DNA of 43,173 bases from an uncultured Dokdonia sp. GTDB lineage: Bacteria; Bacteroidota; Bacteroidia; Flavobacteriales; Flavobacteriaceae. Under the pieces are notes generated by a model. It did no database searches, was not told the origin of the DNA, and saw only the letters and a program-made list of their open reading frames with translations. The stretch spans positions 1-43,173 of the forward strand of contig CALKZS010000065.1 in NCBI GenBank assembly GCA_938002835.1, in the 5' to 3' direction. The position numbers and the translations under genes are program-made. This document shows, one piece after another, positions 27,255-36,092 of the stretch. Within the stretch, counting starts at the first letter, position 1. Each line of letters starts with the position of its first letter.

Positions 27255-29870
27255 CTAGAACTGCTGCCCGATAATAAAGTGTGTTTCCCATCCATTTGGC
27301 CCTGTAGTACCAGGAATAGGATCAAATCCATATCCGAAATCCAGCCCTAATAACCCAAAGGCAGGCATAAATATACGAATTCCTGCTCCAGCAGATCTAC
27401 TTAACTGAAACGGGTTATAATCTCTAAAATTGTCATAGGTAGAACCTGCCTCTGTAAATGCTAGTGCATAGATACTTGCAGCTGGACTAAATGTAATGGG
27501 ATATCTTAATTCTAAACTAAACTTATTGTAGAGGGTAGCACCATCATTTGCTGCATTAAAATTAGCAGAAGCTTCTCTATCTACAGGAGTTACTTCTTGA
27601 TTTCCATACCCTCTAAGGCGTATTACTTCACGTCCATCTAAAGAAAAGCCTCCTAAGCCATCACCTCCTAGGAAAAAGCGTTCAAAAGGAGGAACACCTC
27701 TGTCATTATTATAGGCTCCTAAGAATCCAAGTTCTACATTAGTTTGTAGTACAAATTTACCTACAAGACTTGTGTACCATTTACCATTAAATTTAAGTTT
27801 GTAGTACTCTAGCCAGTTAAAACGTTGTTGGTCTATTTCACCAAGAGCGTCTGTATCTCCAGCAGCATTGGCAATTTCACGTTCTTCAGCTAGTGATGCA
27901 TAATCTACTCCATTCCAAGCAGAATAGGGTAGTGAGAATTTACCTGTAATACTTATTTCTGAACCTCCTGTTGGAAAAATACGACCTCCGTATACTTCTG
28001 ATCTTGTTAACCCTATAGTGTAGGCAAGGTTTTCTGAAAATCCATCTCCAAAAGTAAAGAGTCCTGTATTAAAATTACGTAAATCATAATGTTGAAATGA
28101 TATAGCGTGAGATAAACTAAACTGTCTGTCTGGCCAATTAAGCCTTTTTGAAAGTCCTACAGATCCTCCAGTAATTAAAAATCTTCTATCTCTATCTACC
28201 CGATCACTTTGACTGGTTGCCGCACTATTAAAAAGAAATTGTATAGAATGAGAAAGAGAAGCAGAAAACTGGATAGGTTTTTCACCTCCAAACCAAGGAT
28301 CTGTAAGTGATGCACTATATGTCTGGAAAAATTGGCTTGCTTGGGCTCTCAAAGAGAACTGTTGTCCATCTCCCATAGGAATAGGTGTATATGCCTTCTT
28401 ATTAAAGATGTTCTGTATAGAGAAGTTATTGAAAGACAGTCCTAAGGTTCCTACAAAACCTCCTCCTCCAAAACCTCCTTGAAGTTCTATTTGACTAGAT
28501 CCAGACTCTACTACATTATACTCAAGATCTACAGTTCCTCCAATAGCATCAAAATTTTTAAATTCAGGGGTTAGTTGTTGTGCATCAAAAAAGCCTAGTT
28601 GCCCTAGTTCTCTTATAGTTCCTACAACTGCAGATTTACTATAACGTTGCCCTGGTTTTGTAAGAAGCTCACGATAGATTACTCGATCTTTTGTTTTGTC
28701 ATTTCCTTTTACTTCTACTTTGTTAAAGTAAGCAAGTTTACCTTCAGAGATACGTACTTCAAAGTTAATAGTATCGTTTTCTACACTTGTCTCTACAGCA
28801 TTAATGTTTGAAAATAGATAACCACTGTTTTGATATAAGTTTGCAATATTGTCTGAATCTGGGTCTGTGTCGTCTTGTATGCGTTCTTTAAAAAGAACTC
28901 CATTGTAGATGTCTCCTTTAACAAGACCTAATTGCCTCTGTAATTGTTGGTCTGTATATATTGTATTACCAATAAAGTCTATGTCACCTATGTAGTACCT
29001 ATCACCTTCTTCAACATTTATATTAAGAGTAATGCTTTCTTCACCATCTAAAATAATGGTATCTGATATAACACGGGCATCTCTATATCCTTTTTCTTTG
29101 TATTTATTTACAAGAGCTACTTTGTCTTCTTCAAAGTCTGCTTTAATATATTTAGATCGCTTCCAAAATCTCCAAAACTTTTTCTCTTTAGTACTTTTTA
29201 AAGCTTTTAAAAGTTTTTTCTCTTTGATTTTTTCTCGACCTTGAAGATTTATTTCAGATATTTTAACACGTTCTCCTTTGTCAATATTGACGATCATATT
29301 GACTTTATTAGCCGCAGTCGTATCTTTTACAGGGGTTGTATTTATAAACACTTTTGAGTTAAAATATCCTTTTTTCTTATAGGTGTTTTCTATATAGTTT
29401 TTTGTAGTTGTCTCAAGATTCTCTGTGACTTTAGCTCCTTTATTGAGACCATTGTCTTGAATAAATGTTTCTCCTTTTTTTGGTTTAATTCCTTCAAAGC
29501 GAATCTCATTAAGCTCAGGAACTTCTTTAATGTCTAATTGAAGTTCTACCTTGTTTCCGTTTAATGAGGTTACATATAAATTTATATCAGAAAATAATTC
29601 TAGGCCCCATAGTTTTTTAATTACTCCAGTAATTTTTTCTCCAGGCAAATACACAGTTTCTCCTGTACGTAGTCCTGTAAAAGCAATTACAGTATTTTCA
29701 TTATAGGTAGTAGTACCTGTAACTTTTATATCTGCAATTTCATATTTTGTGTTAGGGTCTAGAGGTAATTCTCTTTGCGCTTGAGTAATTGTTGTGCTAC
29801 AAAACGCAAAAAATAGTAGTAGCTTAGTTGTTATTCTAGAGAAAATAACTGTATCAATTAATTTGTTCAC
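27255..29870 (-). CDS. bamA: Outer-membrane assembly factor BamA
   Basis: The central Omp85 protein that inserts barrels into the outer membrane. Counted from a GTG at 29870 it has 871 residues: signal peptide ending TITQAQ, about five POTRA domains (to about 430; phrases such as EIADIKVTGTTTYNENTVI and GLRTGETV), then a 16-strand barrel with GGFGGGGFVGTLGLSF-like strands, a RGYGN motif and a final strand ending IIGQQF with terminal Phe. An open stretch upstream to 29978 lies wholly inside uppS and gives no signal peptide, so the GTG, which overlaps the uppS 3' end by 17 bases, is preferred. It lies between uppS and the two ompH genes. Confidence 0.92.
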   Translation of the reverse strand: MNKLIDTVIFSRITTKLLLFFAFCSTTITQAQRELPLDPNTKYEIADIKVTGTTTYNENTVIAFTGLRTGETVYLPGEKITGVIKKLWGLELFSDINLYVTSLNGNKVELQLDIKEVPELNEIRFEGIKPKKGETFIQDNGLNKGAKVTENLETTTKNYIENTYKKKGYFNSKVFINTTPVKDTTAANKVNMIVNIDKGERVKISEINLQGREKIKEKKLLKALKSTKEKKFWRFWKRSKYIKADFEEDKVALVNKYKEKGYRDARVISDTIILDGEESITLNINVEEGDRYYIGDIDFIGNTIYTDQQLQRQLGLVKGDIYNGVLFKERIQDDTDPDSDNIANLYQNSGYLFSNINAVETSVENDTINFEVRISEGKLAYFNKVEVKGNDKTKDRVIYRELLTKPGQRYSKSAVVGTIRELGQLGFFDAQQLTPEFKNFDAIGGTVDLEYNVVESGSSQIELQGGFGGGGFVGTLGLSFNNFSIQNIFNKKAYTPIPMGDGQQFSLRAQASQFFQTYSASLTDPWFGGEKPIQFSASLSHSIQFLFNSAATSQSDRVDRDRRFLITGGSVGLSKRLNWPDRQFSLSHAISFQHYDLRNFNTGLFTFGDGFSENLAYTIGLTRSEVYGGRIFPTGGSEISITGKFSLPYSAWNGVDYASLAEEREIANAAGDTDALGEIDQQRFNWLEYYKLKFNGKWYTSLVGKFVLQTNVELGFLGAYNNDRGVPPFERFFLGGDGLGGFSLDGREVIRLRGYGNQEVTPVDREASANFNAANDGATLYNKFSLELRYPITFSPAASIYALAFTEAGSTYDNFRDYNPFQLSRSAGAGIRIFMPAFGLLGLDFGYGFDPIPGTTGPNGWETHFIIGQQF

Positions 29871-30597
29871 TTGTTTTTCCAAATCTTCGTTCTCGTTTCT
29901 GATAATTGTATATTGCCTCGTGTAAATGTTCTTTTCTGAAATCTGGCCACAGTATCTCTGTAAAATAGAATTCAGCATAAGCTATTTGCCACAATAAAAA
30001 ATTACTCACGCGCTGCTCTCCACTTGTTCGTATTAATAAGTCTACATCTGGCATAGTTGCGGTATATAGATGCTTGTTAATACAATCTTCATCAATCTCG
30101 GTTGGCGAAAGTAGGTTATTTTTAACTTTATTACTTATTTCTTGAACTGTTTTTACAAGCTCTTCTCTGCTTCCATAACTTAAAGCGAGTGTGAGTTTCA
30201 GTCCTTTATTATTTTTTGTTTTAGAAATGACCTCATTGAGCTCACGTTGAGCTTTCTCAGGCAAGGAATTTATAGCTCCTATAGTTCCCAAAGAAACATC
30301 ATTATCTTGTAAAGTGGCTATTTCCTTTTTAAGTGAAGAGACTAGTAGTTTCATCAAAGTGTCTACCTCTGCTTTTGGTCTGTTCCAATTTTCTGTAGAA
30401 AATGCATAAAGTGTAAGATGTGATATCTTTAACTCTGCAGCAGCTTCTACGGTTTCTCTTACAGCTCTTGTCCCTCTTTTATGACCAGCGGCTCTTAAAA
30501 GCCCTTGTTTTTTTGCCCATCGACCATTTCCATCCATTATGACAGCTATGTGCTTAGGTAGTTTCTTTTGATCAATTTGGGCAAGTATGTCCTTCAT
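29854..30597 (-). CDS. uppS: Isoprenyl (undecaprenyl) diphosphate synthase UppS
   Basis: A cis-prenyltransferase making the C55 lipid carrier for peptidoglycan and surface polysaccharides. From the ATG at 30597 (247 residues) the family signature IAVIMDGNGRWA holds the catalytic Asp22, followed by GHKRG and, near the C-terminus, the LIRTSGEQR segment and FLLWQIAYAEFYF. An upstream in-frame start at 30636 overlaps porG and adds residues not seen in the family. It begins seven bases after the porG stop and overlaps bamA by 17 bases, so the three are co-translated. Confidence 0.95.
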   Translation of the reverse strand: MKDILAQIDQKKLPKHIAVIMDGNGRWAKKQGLLRAAGHKRGTRAVRETVEAAAELKISHLTLYAFSTENWNRPKAEVDTLMKLLVSSLKKEIATLQDNDVSLGTIGAINSLPEKAQRELNEVISKTKNNKGLKLTLALSYGSREELVKTVQEISNKVKNNLLSPTEIDEDCINKHLYTATMPDVDLLIRTSGEQRVSNFLLWQIAYAEFYFTEILWPDFRKEHLHEAIYNYQKRERRFGKTSEQIN

Positions 30598-30604
30598 TCT
30601 ATTC

Positions 30605-31279
30605 TTAAAAAGCGCAGAAACAAGGTCTGCGACCAAAGGTAAAACTCACAGTTAATCCTGTAAACATATACCAGTCATCATTATTTTTATTTCCAAATGC
30701 TAACAGACTATCTTCTGGAGCGCTCCCGTCGAGATTATCTGTAAACGTATATCGTATTCCGCCTTCTAAGGCAAATACCACATTAGAATTAAAAGCAACC
30801 TTGTAACCTAACACTATGGGTATTGCCACATCCCAAGCGTTCCCTGTTGAGACTAGATTACCATTGCTAAGGTTTAATTCCTCGTGGTTAAAATATGTAA
30901 AACCTGTATACAAATATGGTGTATGAGGGTTTCTATCTTTAAACATATCAAATTCCCAGAAGGTGTATTCTAGACCTAGTGAGAACTCTTTTATGCTATT
31001 TGAAAACTCAAGACCGCGTGCTTGTCTTCTAGTTTCACTACTATTTTCATCATCTCCTTTAAGCCCAGTAAATAAAGCGGTAAATCTAAACGAATGTCTC
31101 GAACTTCGATTCCATTTAAAAATCCCTCCAAAAACTGGAGCGTTTGGAGAAATGTAAGTTGTTGATCCTACATCTCCTATAAAGTTAGAACCACCCAAAT
31201 AAGCACCTACTTCATAGGTTTGTGCATTAGTTTGAATATTCCAAAAAAAGGCAATTACTAAAATCGTGAGATACCTCAT
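30605..31279 (-). CDS. porG: PorG-like outer-membrane protein (DUF6089)
   Basis: A 224-residue outer-membrane beta-barrel with a signal peptide (about 1-19, ending TNAQ) and alternating strands such as YEVGAYLGGSNFIGDVG at the start and WYMFTGLTVSFTFGRR at the end. I recognise it as the DUF6089 family. In Porphyromonas gingivalis the PorG component of the type IX secretion system is encoded just upstream of uppS, bamA and ompH genes; the same order here supports the call. PorG is an outer-membrane anchor of the PorK/PorN ring. It is the first gene of this operon; a 232-base gap holding a palindrome copy separates it from nadK. Confidence 0.75.
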   Translation of the reverse strand: MRYLTILVIAFFWNIQTNAQTYEVGAYLGGSNFIGDVGSTTYISPNAPVFGGIFKWNRSSRHSFRFTALFTGLKGDDENSSETRRQARGLEFSNSIKEFSLGLEYTFWEFDMFKDRNPHTPYLYTGFTYFNHEELNLSNGNLVSTGNAWDVAIPIVLGYKVAFNSNVVFALEGGIRYTFTDNLDGSAPEDSLLAFGNKNNDDWYMFTGLTVSFTFGRRPCFCAF

Positions 31280-31440
31280 ATAGCCATAAAAGTTTGCAAA
31301 TATAACAATTCTGTGATCGTACGAGCAAAATGGAGTAATATTACCTAGTATTTGATATTTATTTAAAAGAAATATAAACCTATGCTATGCGCTTTTATTT
31401 CTATTAAAAATCATTTAAAAGATAAGATTGTAGTTATTAT

Positions 31441-31455
31441 GCTTTCGCGAAAGCG
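31441..31455. repeat. Palindrome, copy 8 (intergenic)
   Basis: GCTTTCGCGAAAGCG followed by TA. It lies between the nadK stop and the porG start. Confidence 0.9.
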
Positions 31456-31512
31456 TAATACATCCATAAAATCTATACGTTAAAGAAAACAACAAGAAGC
31501 TTAAATTATTGT

Positions 31513-32397
31513 CTAGTTGCGTTTATCTTCACCCCAAAGTAGTTTGGTGCGTAATGTTTGTAGAAAGCTATCACCTTCTAAACGAATTAAACTAATCTCA
31601 AAAGGAGCTTTTTTGAGAGTGATAACAGTATCATTACTTAACGTTGCAATACGAGAGTCTAATGATACTAGATGTTGTTGCTCACGACCAGAAACTCTAA
31701 GTTCTATAGTTGTATTATCTGGAATCACAAGAGGCCGTGCATTAAGATTGTGAGGAGCGATAGGTGTTAAAATAAAACTTGATGTATGTGGAGCTATTAC
31801 AGGGCCTCCGCAACTTAAAGAGTATCCCGTAGATCCTGTAGGGGTAGAGATTATGAGCCCATCTGCCCAATAATTTGTAAGTGCTTCCCCATCTAGTAAC
31901 GTCGATACCGAGATCATAGATGTGGTGTTCTTGCGACTTACAGCAATCTCATTGAGCGCAAAATTTAATTCTCCAAATGTTTCTTGGTTATTGTCTGTAG
32001 TAATTTGTATTAAACTTCGCTTAGAAATAGTGTACTTTCCAGTCAGTATTTTTTCAATAGAAGTTTTTATAGCTGTTTTAGGTATGGTTGCAAGAAAACC
32101 TAAACGACCAGTATTAATTCCTACAATAGGAATGTCTAGATCACGTATGTAAGTTACAGTTTTGAGTATTGTACCATCTCCTCCTATACTAACAAACAGG
32201 TCATAACTACTATCTAGTTCTTTAAAAGTGCTAAAATGGCCATAATCTTTGTCAATAGTATCATTCTCGTGTATGAGTTTGAGAAAATTTTTTTCAATAA
32301 TAACTTCAATATTTTTTTTGTCTAAAATATCTAGTAGCTGCTGTATATATTGTCCAGCTTCTTCGTGATAAAACTGCCCATAAATGCCTATTTTCAT
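31513..32397 (-). CDS. nadK: NAD kinase
   Basis: A 294-residue kinase that phosphorylates NAD to NADP. The signature GGDGT lies at 72-76, NTGRLGFLA starts at 95 and the GSTGYSLSCGGP segment at 188-199. All match the family. It starts five bases after the CBS gene stop, so the two are an operon. The cluster CBS-nadK-porG-uppS-bamA, with pdxJ divergent, is a familiar Bacteroidota arrangement. Confidence 0.95.
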   Translation of the reverse strand: MKIGIYGQFYHEEAGQYIQQLLDILDKKNIEVIIEKNFLKLIHENDTIDKDYGHFSTFKELDSSYDLFVSIGGDGTILKTVTYIRDLDIPIVGINTGRLGFLATIPKTAIKTSIEKILTGKYTISKRSLIQITTDNNQETFGELNFALNEIAVSRKNTTSMISVSTLLDGEALTNYWADGLIISTPTGSTGYSLSCGGPVIAPHTSSFILTPIAPHNLNARPLVIPDNTTIELRVSGREQQHLVSLDSRIATLSNDTVITLKKAPFEISLIRLEGDSFLQTLRTKLLWGEDKRN

Positions 32398-32402
32398 TGC
32401 TT

Positions 32403-33059
32403 CTAGATGTTTAGGTATTTTTCTAAATATTGCGAACGCTCTTGCAAATCTCTTATAAAGGTGTCTTCTTGATGACTAGAGACTACATTATAGCTGTATC
32501 TTCTAAAAGCAGCTAGGATGTCATTAAAGTTTGATCTTCCTATTTTAATAGATATTTGAGCTACATCTTGTTGTAGCTTTGAAATAAACATCCCCCATAT
32601 TTTACCCTCATTAGATTCTACAATTTGGGTAATCTCGCTGAATGAATAATCTTGCACTCCTTTCTCTATAATAACAACACTTCCAGGTTCTTGAATAAAA
32701 GGAGTGCTGTTAAAAAAGTTCATTACATCTTCTAATTCATAATAGCCTAAATAGGTGTTTTTTTGATCTAAAACAGGCATAAGGTTACAACCGTGTTGAG
32801 CAAATGCTTCTAAAACATCAAGCCAGTTTGTTTCATATCTAACAAAAAAATGTTCATATCCGTGATTGTAATCACTTATTGTTGCTTTAGAATCATAACA
32901 GTGTGTGTCATTTTCAGGTAATGATCCAACATATACATTATCACGACTTATAGGCACGTGAGAATATGTTGTCTGGCTAAAGATGAGCTGGACATTACCA
33001 ATTAATTCTTTTTCAGAAACAGGTGTAATGTCGTTTATTATAAAATCTGTTAAGGTCAT
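32403..33059 (-). CDS. CBS-domain protein
   Basis: A 218-residue protein. The first 125 residues contain a pair of CBS-like units (YSHVPISRDNVYVGSLPEND; LDVLEAFAQHGCNLMPVLDQ then YLGYYELEDVMNFF), which usually bind adenosyl ligands. The remaining part (about 130-200) has a strand-helix-strand layout compatible with an ACT-like domain. It is directly upstream of nadK, so regulation of NAD metabolism by nucleotide binding is a possible but unproved role. Confidence 0.75.
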   Translation of the reverse strand: MTLTDFIINDITPVSEKELIGNVQLIFSQTTYSHVPISRDNVYVGSLPENDTHCYDSKATISDYNHGYEHFFVRYETNWLDVLEAFAQHGCNLMPVLDQKNTYLGYYELEDVMNFFNSTPFIQEPGSVVIIEKGVQDYSFSEITQIVESNEGKIWGMFISKLQQDVAQISIKIGRSNFNDILAAFRRYSYNVVSSHQEDTFIRDLQERSQYLEKYLNI

Positions 33060-33104
33060 AATGCAAAATAATAAAAAAATAACCGCTTAGCACAAGTGTC
33101 TTCG

Positions 33105-33112
33105 TATTTTTG
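33105..33112 (+). promoter_or_regulatory. TAnnTTTG box upstream of pdxJ
   Basis: TATTTTTG matches the Bacteroidota -7 consensus, 95 bases before the pdxJ start. No convincing -33 TTG is seen at the right distance. Confidence 0.35.
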
Positions 33113-33206
33113 TACTCTCAATTAAAAACGCTTTAAGCTATTATATGTTTATGTGAGGTGAAGCTCAAAGTGATTTTAATCGATCTCATACTTTTATAAC
33201 AGTACT

Positions 33207-33920
33207 ATGACAAAATTAAGTGTAAATGTAAATAAAGTGGCTACTCTGCGTAATGCGCGTGGAGGTAATGTTCCTAATCTTATAACAGTATCTCAAGATC
33301 TTGAAAAAATGGGAGCTCAGGGAATTACAATTCATCCTAGACCAGATGAGCGTCATATACGATATCAAGATGCAAGAGATCTTAATAAGGTTGTAACTAC
33401 AGAATTTAATATAGAAGGAAATCCTATTCAGAAATTTATAGACCTTGTTTTGGAAATAAAACCTACTCAAGTAACATTAGTTCCAGATTCTGTAACTGCA
33501 ATTACCAGTAATGCTGGATGGGATACAATAGCTCACAAAGGTTTTTTACAAGAAGTAATAGCTCAGTTTAAGGAAGAGGGAATACGAACTTCAATTTTTG
33601 TAGATCCAGTTCTAAAAATGATAGAAGGAGCAAAGTTGGTAGGAACAGATCGCATCGAATTATATACAGAAGCATATGCTACTGGCTATGCACACAATAG
33701 AGATGCTGCTATCAAACCATATATAGAAAGTGCATTTCTTGCTAATGATTTAGGTTTAGCAATAAATGCAGGTCACGACCTTTCATTAGAAAATATAGAA
33801 TATTTTCATAACAGCATACCAGAACTTTTGGAAGTTTCAATAGGTCACGCCCTTATAGCTGAGTCTTTATATTTAGGGTTTGAAAAAGTGATTACTTCTT
33901 ACCTTGAAAAATTATCTTAG
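33207..33920 (+). CDS. pdxJ: Pyridoxine 5'-phosphate synthase PdxJ
   Basis: A 237-residue TIM-barrel enzyme that joins 1-deoxyxylulose 5-phosphate and 3-amino-2-oxopropyl phosphate to give pyridoxine phosphate (vitamin B6). LSVNVNKVATLRNARGG starts the protein, and the phosphate/active-site region HPRPDERHIR (His43, Arg45, His50) and Glu70 follow; INAGHDLS near the end holds the late conserved His. The stop codon directly touches the next gene's ATG, so the hydrolase is co-translated. Confidence 0.95.
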   Translation: MTKLSVNVNKVATLRNARGGNVPNLITVSQDLEKMGAQGITIHPRPDERHIRYQDARDLNKVVTTEFNIEGNPIQKFIDLVLEIKPTQVTLVPDSVTAITSNAGWDTIAHKGFLQEVIAQFKEEGIRTSIFVDPVLKMIEGAKLVGTDRIELYTEAYATGYAHNRDAAIKPYIESAFLANDLGLAINAGHDLSLENIEYFHNSIPELLEVSIGHALIAESLYLGFEKVITSYLEKLS

Positions 33921-34688
33921 ATGATCTTACATAGTAATATTATAGGAGAAGGAGAACCGCTAGTTATATTGCACGGATTTCTTGGGATGGGTGATAATTG
34001 GAGAACACTTGCAAAGACTTTTTCAAAAGATGGTTATGAAGTCCATTTGGTAGATCAACGTAATCACGGGAGGAGTTTTCATAGCGATGACTTTAGTTAT
34101 GAACTGCTTGTAGAGGATTTAAAAGTATATTGTGAGCATAAAGAAATAGAAAAAATAAACTTATTAGGTCATTCAATGGGGGGCAAAACAGCAATGTTAT
34201 TTGCAGTGACATATCCCGAGATTATTAATAAACTTATTATAGCAGACATAGGTGTTAAAGAATATCCACCACATCATACCATAATTTTAGAAGGACTTGA
34301 GGCATTGTCTTATAGTGATGAAGCTATGGCAAGTAGAAGTGCTGCCGATAATTTTTTAGCAAACTATATTCCCGATCTAGGGACTCGTATGTTTTTGCTC
34401 AAAAATTTATTTTGGAAAGAAAAAGGGATTTTAGGTTTGCGTATGAATCTTTCGGTTTTAATTGATAAGGTAGAAGAGATAGGAAAACTCTTTCCTGAGG
34501 AAAAAGTGTACAAAAAAGAAACGCTTTTTCTTAGAGGTGATCGATCAGATTATATACTTCCTAAAGATGAAAAAGATATATATAACGCTTTCGCGAAAGC
34601 AAAAATAGAAACTATTTCTAATGCTGGACATTGGTTGCACGCAGAAAATCCTCAAGATTTTTATAACAAAGTGATAAATTTTTTATAA
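33921..34688 (+). CDS. Alpha/beta hydrolase (YbfF-like esterase)
   Basis: A 255-residue alpha/beta-fold hydrolase. The oxyanion strand is LHGFLGMGDNW (18-28), then VDQRNHGRS (44-52), nucleophile elbow GHSMGG (Ser85) and catalytic His237 in NAGHWLH. The acid residue is probably in GDRSDYI (Asp207 or Asp210). It resembles YbfF-type esterases; the substrate is unknown. A palindrome copy at 34586-34600 encodes AFAKA at 223-227, between the acid and the catalytic His. It is coupled to pdxJ with no gap. Confidence 0.88.
   Translation: MILHSNIIGEGEPLVILHGFLGMGDNWRTLAKTFSKDGYEVHLVDQRNHGRSFHSDDFSYELLVEDLKVYCEHKEIEKINLLGHSMGGKTAMLFAVTYPEIINKLIIADIGVKEYPPHHTIILEGLEALSYSDEAMASRSAADNFLANYIPDLGTRMFLLKNLFWKEKGILGLRMNLSVLIDKVEEIGKLFPEEKVYKKETLFLRGDRSDYILPKDEKDIYNAFAKAKIETISNAGHWLHAENPQDFYNKVINFL
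34586..34600. repeat. Palindrome, copy 9 (inside hydrolase gene)
   Basis: CGCTTTCGCGAAAGC then A. Read in frame as Ala-Phe-Ala-Lys-Ala (residues 223-227 of the hydrolase). Confidence 0.9.
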
Positions 34689-34701
34689 CATTGTCACATC
34701 A

Positions 34702-34739
34702 AATTTATTATGTATGCATAATAAATTAATAAATTTTTT
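34702..34739 (+). terminator. Probable terminator of pdxJ-hydrolase operon
   Basis: An 11-bp AT-rich stem (AATTTATTATG / CATAATAAATT) with a four-base loop, followed after five bases by a run of six T. It lies 13 bases after the hydrolase stop. Confidence 0.55.
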
Positions 34740-34797
34740 GCCAAACTCTCAAAAATAGAGTTGTTTTATATCAAACTTTTAAAGATTTAATTGAATT

Positions 34798-36081
34798 ATG
34801 AAAAAAGTATTAAGTGTTTTTGTGCTATTACTTCTCAGCGCTGTGGTTTATGCCGGAGGTTACAGAGTAAGTTTGCAAGGAAACCGTTCATTAGCTATGG
34901 GACACACAGGTGTTGCTGTGGTTAATAGTGCGGAGTTAGCCTTCTTTAATCCAGCTGGTTTAGTACATCTGGAAAATAAATTAAATATCTCTGTAGGGGG
35001 ATTTGGTGTTTTTTCTGATGTTGCTTATCAAAATACAGAGTTTGGAACCTCTACAGAAACAGATAGTCCTGTAGGAACACCAATTTATTTATATGCAAGT
35101 TATAAATTAAGCGAGAAGTTTGCTCTTGGTCTTGCTGTATATACTCCTTATGGAAGTACGGTGGAGTATCCCACAGATTGGGCAGGATCACACTTAGTAA
35201 ATTCTATAGAATTATCTTCTGTTTATGTACAACCACTTTTTTCTTGGGAAGTAGTAGAGGGAAGATTTAGTATAGGTGGAGGACCTATTCTTGCTATTGG
35301 GTCGGTTAATTTTAATCGTAACTTAAGTAGAAGTTTAACCGATATAGATGGAAATAGATCAAATGTAACTATCGATGCTAGTAATATCCCAGAATTTGGT
35401 TTTTCTGTTGGAGCATTACTTAATATAGATAATGAAGATAAATGGAAACTTGGTTTTAACTATAGATCTTTGATAGACGTAAATGTAGAGCCAGGAGATG
35501 GGGTAGCAACATTTGCTAATTTACCAGAGTCTGCTTTAGCTCCTATAGATAATGGTGATTTTGATTTTACAGCATCCTTACCATTACCAGCAGAGTGGAC
35601 AGTAGGGTTGTCTTATCAACCTAATGATAAGTGGTTATTTGCATTTGATTTTAATTATGCAGAGTGGAGTGCATATGAATCTCTAGATTTAGATTTCTTA
35701 GACTCTGATGGGTCTGTTGCTTTAGAGTCTTTAAACCCACGTAATTATAAGAATGCAAGTACATTCCGTTTTGGGACTCAATATTCACCTATTGAAAAGT
35801 TAGATTTGCGTGTAGGATATTATTTTGATGAGTCTCCAGTGCAAGATGGATTCTTTGCGCCAGAAACCCCTAGAAATGATTCTAATGGATTTACAGCAGG
35901 ATTTACATACAATATTAATGAAAAACTTGCGGTAGATGCATCATTCTTATACCTTAACTTTAAAGAGGTAGATGCTTCTTACGACTTCTTTCTGGAAGCA
36001 GATGGAACGCCGGCGCCTTTTGAAGGAACATATAAATCTTCTGCAGTAGTTGCAGGTTTAGGTTTAAGCTATAAATTATAA
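34798..36081 (+). CDS. OmpP1/FadL-family outer-membrane transporter
   Basis: A 427-residue barrel with a signal peptide (about 1-19). The mature start GGYRVSLQGNRSLAMGHTGVA, then NSAELAFFNPAGL and the later WTVGLSYQPNDKW are typical of FadL/TodX proteins, which let hydrophobic molecules such as long-chain fatty acids cross the outer membrane. The protein ends in a short strand (GLGLSYKL). It is followed after 11 bases by an SGNH-family lipoprotein, so both are probably one operon acting on a lipid at the surface. Confidence 0.9.
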   Translation: MKKVLSVFVLLLLSAVVYAGGYRVSLQGNRSLAMGHTGVAVVNSAELAFFNPAGLVHLENKLNISVGGFGVFSDVAYQNTEFGTSTETDSPVGTPIYLYASYKLSEKFALGLAVYTPYGSTVEYPTDWAGSHLVNSIELSSVYVQPLFSWEVVEGRFSIGGGPILAIGSVNFNRNLSRSLTDIDGNRSNVTIDASNIPEFGFSVGALLNIDNEDKWKLGFNYRSLIDVNVEPGDGVATFANLPESALAPIDNGDFDFTASLPLPAEWTVGLSYQPNDKWLFAFDFNYAEWSAYESLDLDFLDSDGSVALESLNPRNYKNASTFRFGTQYSPIEKLDLRVGYYFDESPVQDGFFAPETPRNDSNGFTAGFTYNINEKLAVDASFLYLNFKEVDASYDFFLEADGTPAPFEGTYKSSAVVAGLGLSYKL

Positions 36082-36092
36082 AAAATATAACG

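Noticed and set aside
30598-30636. Upstream start for UppS
   Set aside because: It overlaps the porG coding end and adds residues not seen in the family; the ATG at 30597 is seven bases after the porG stop.
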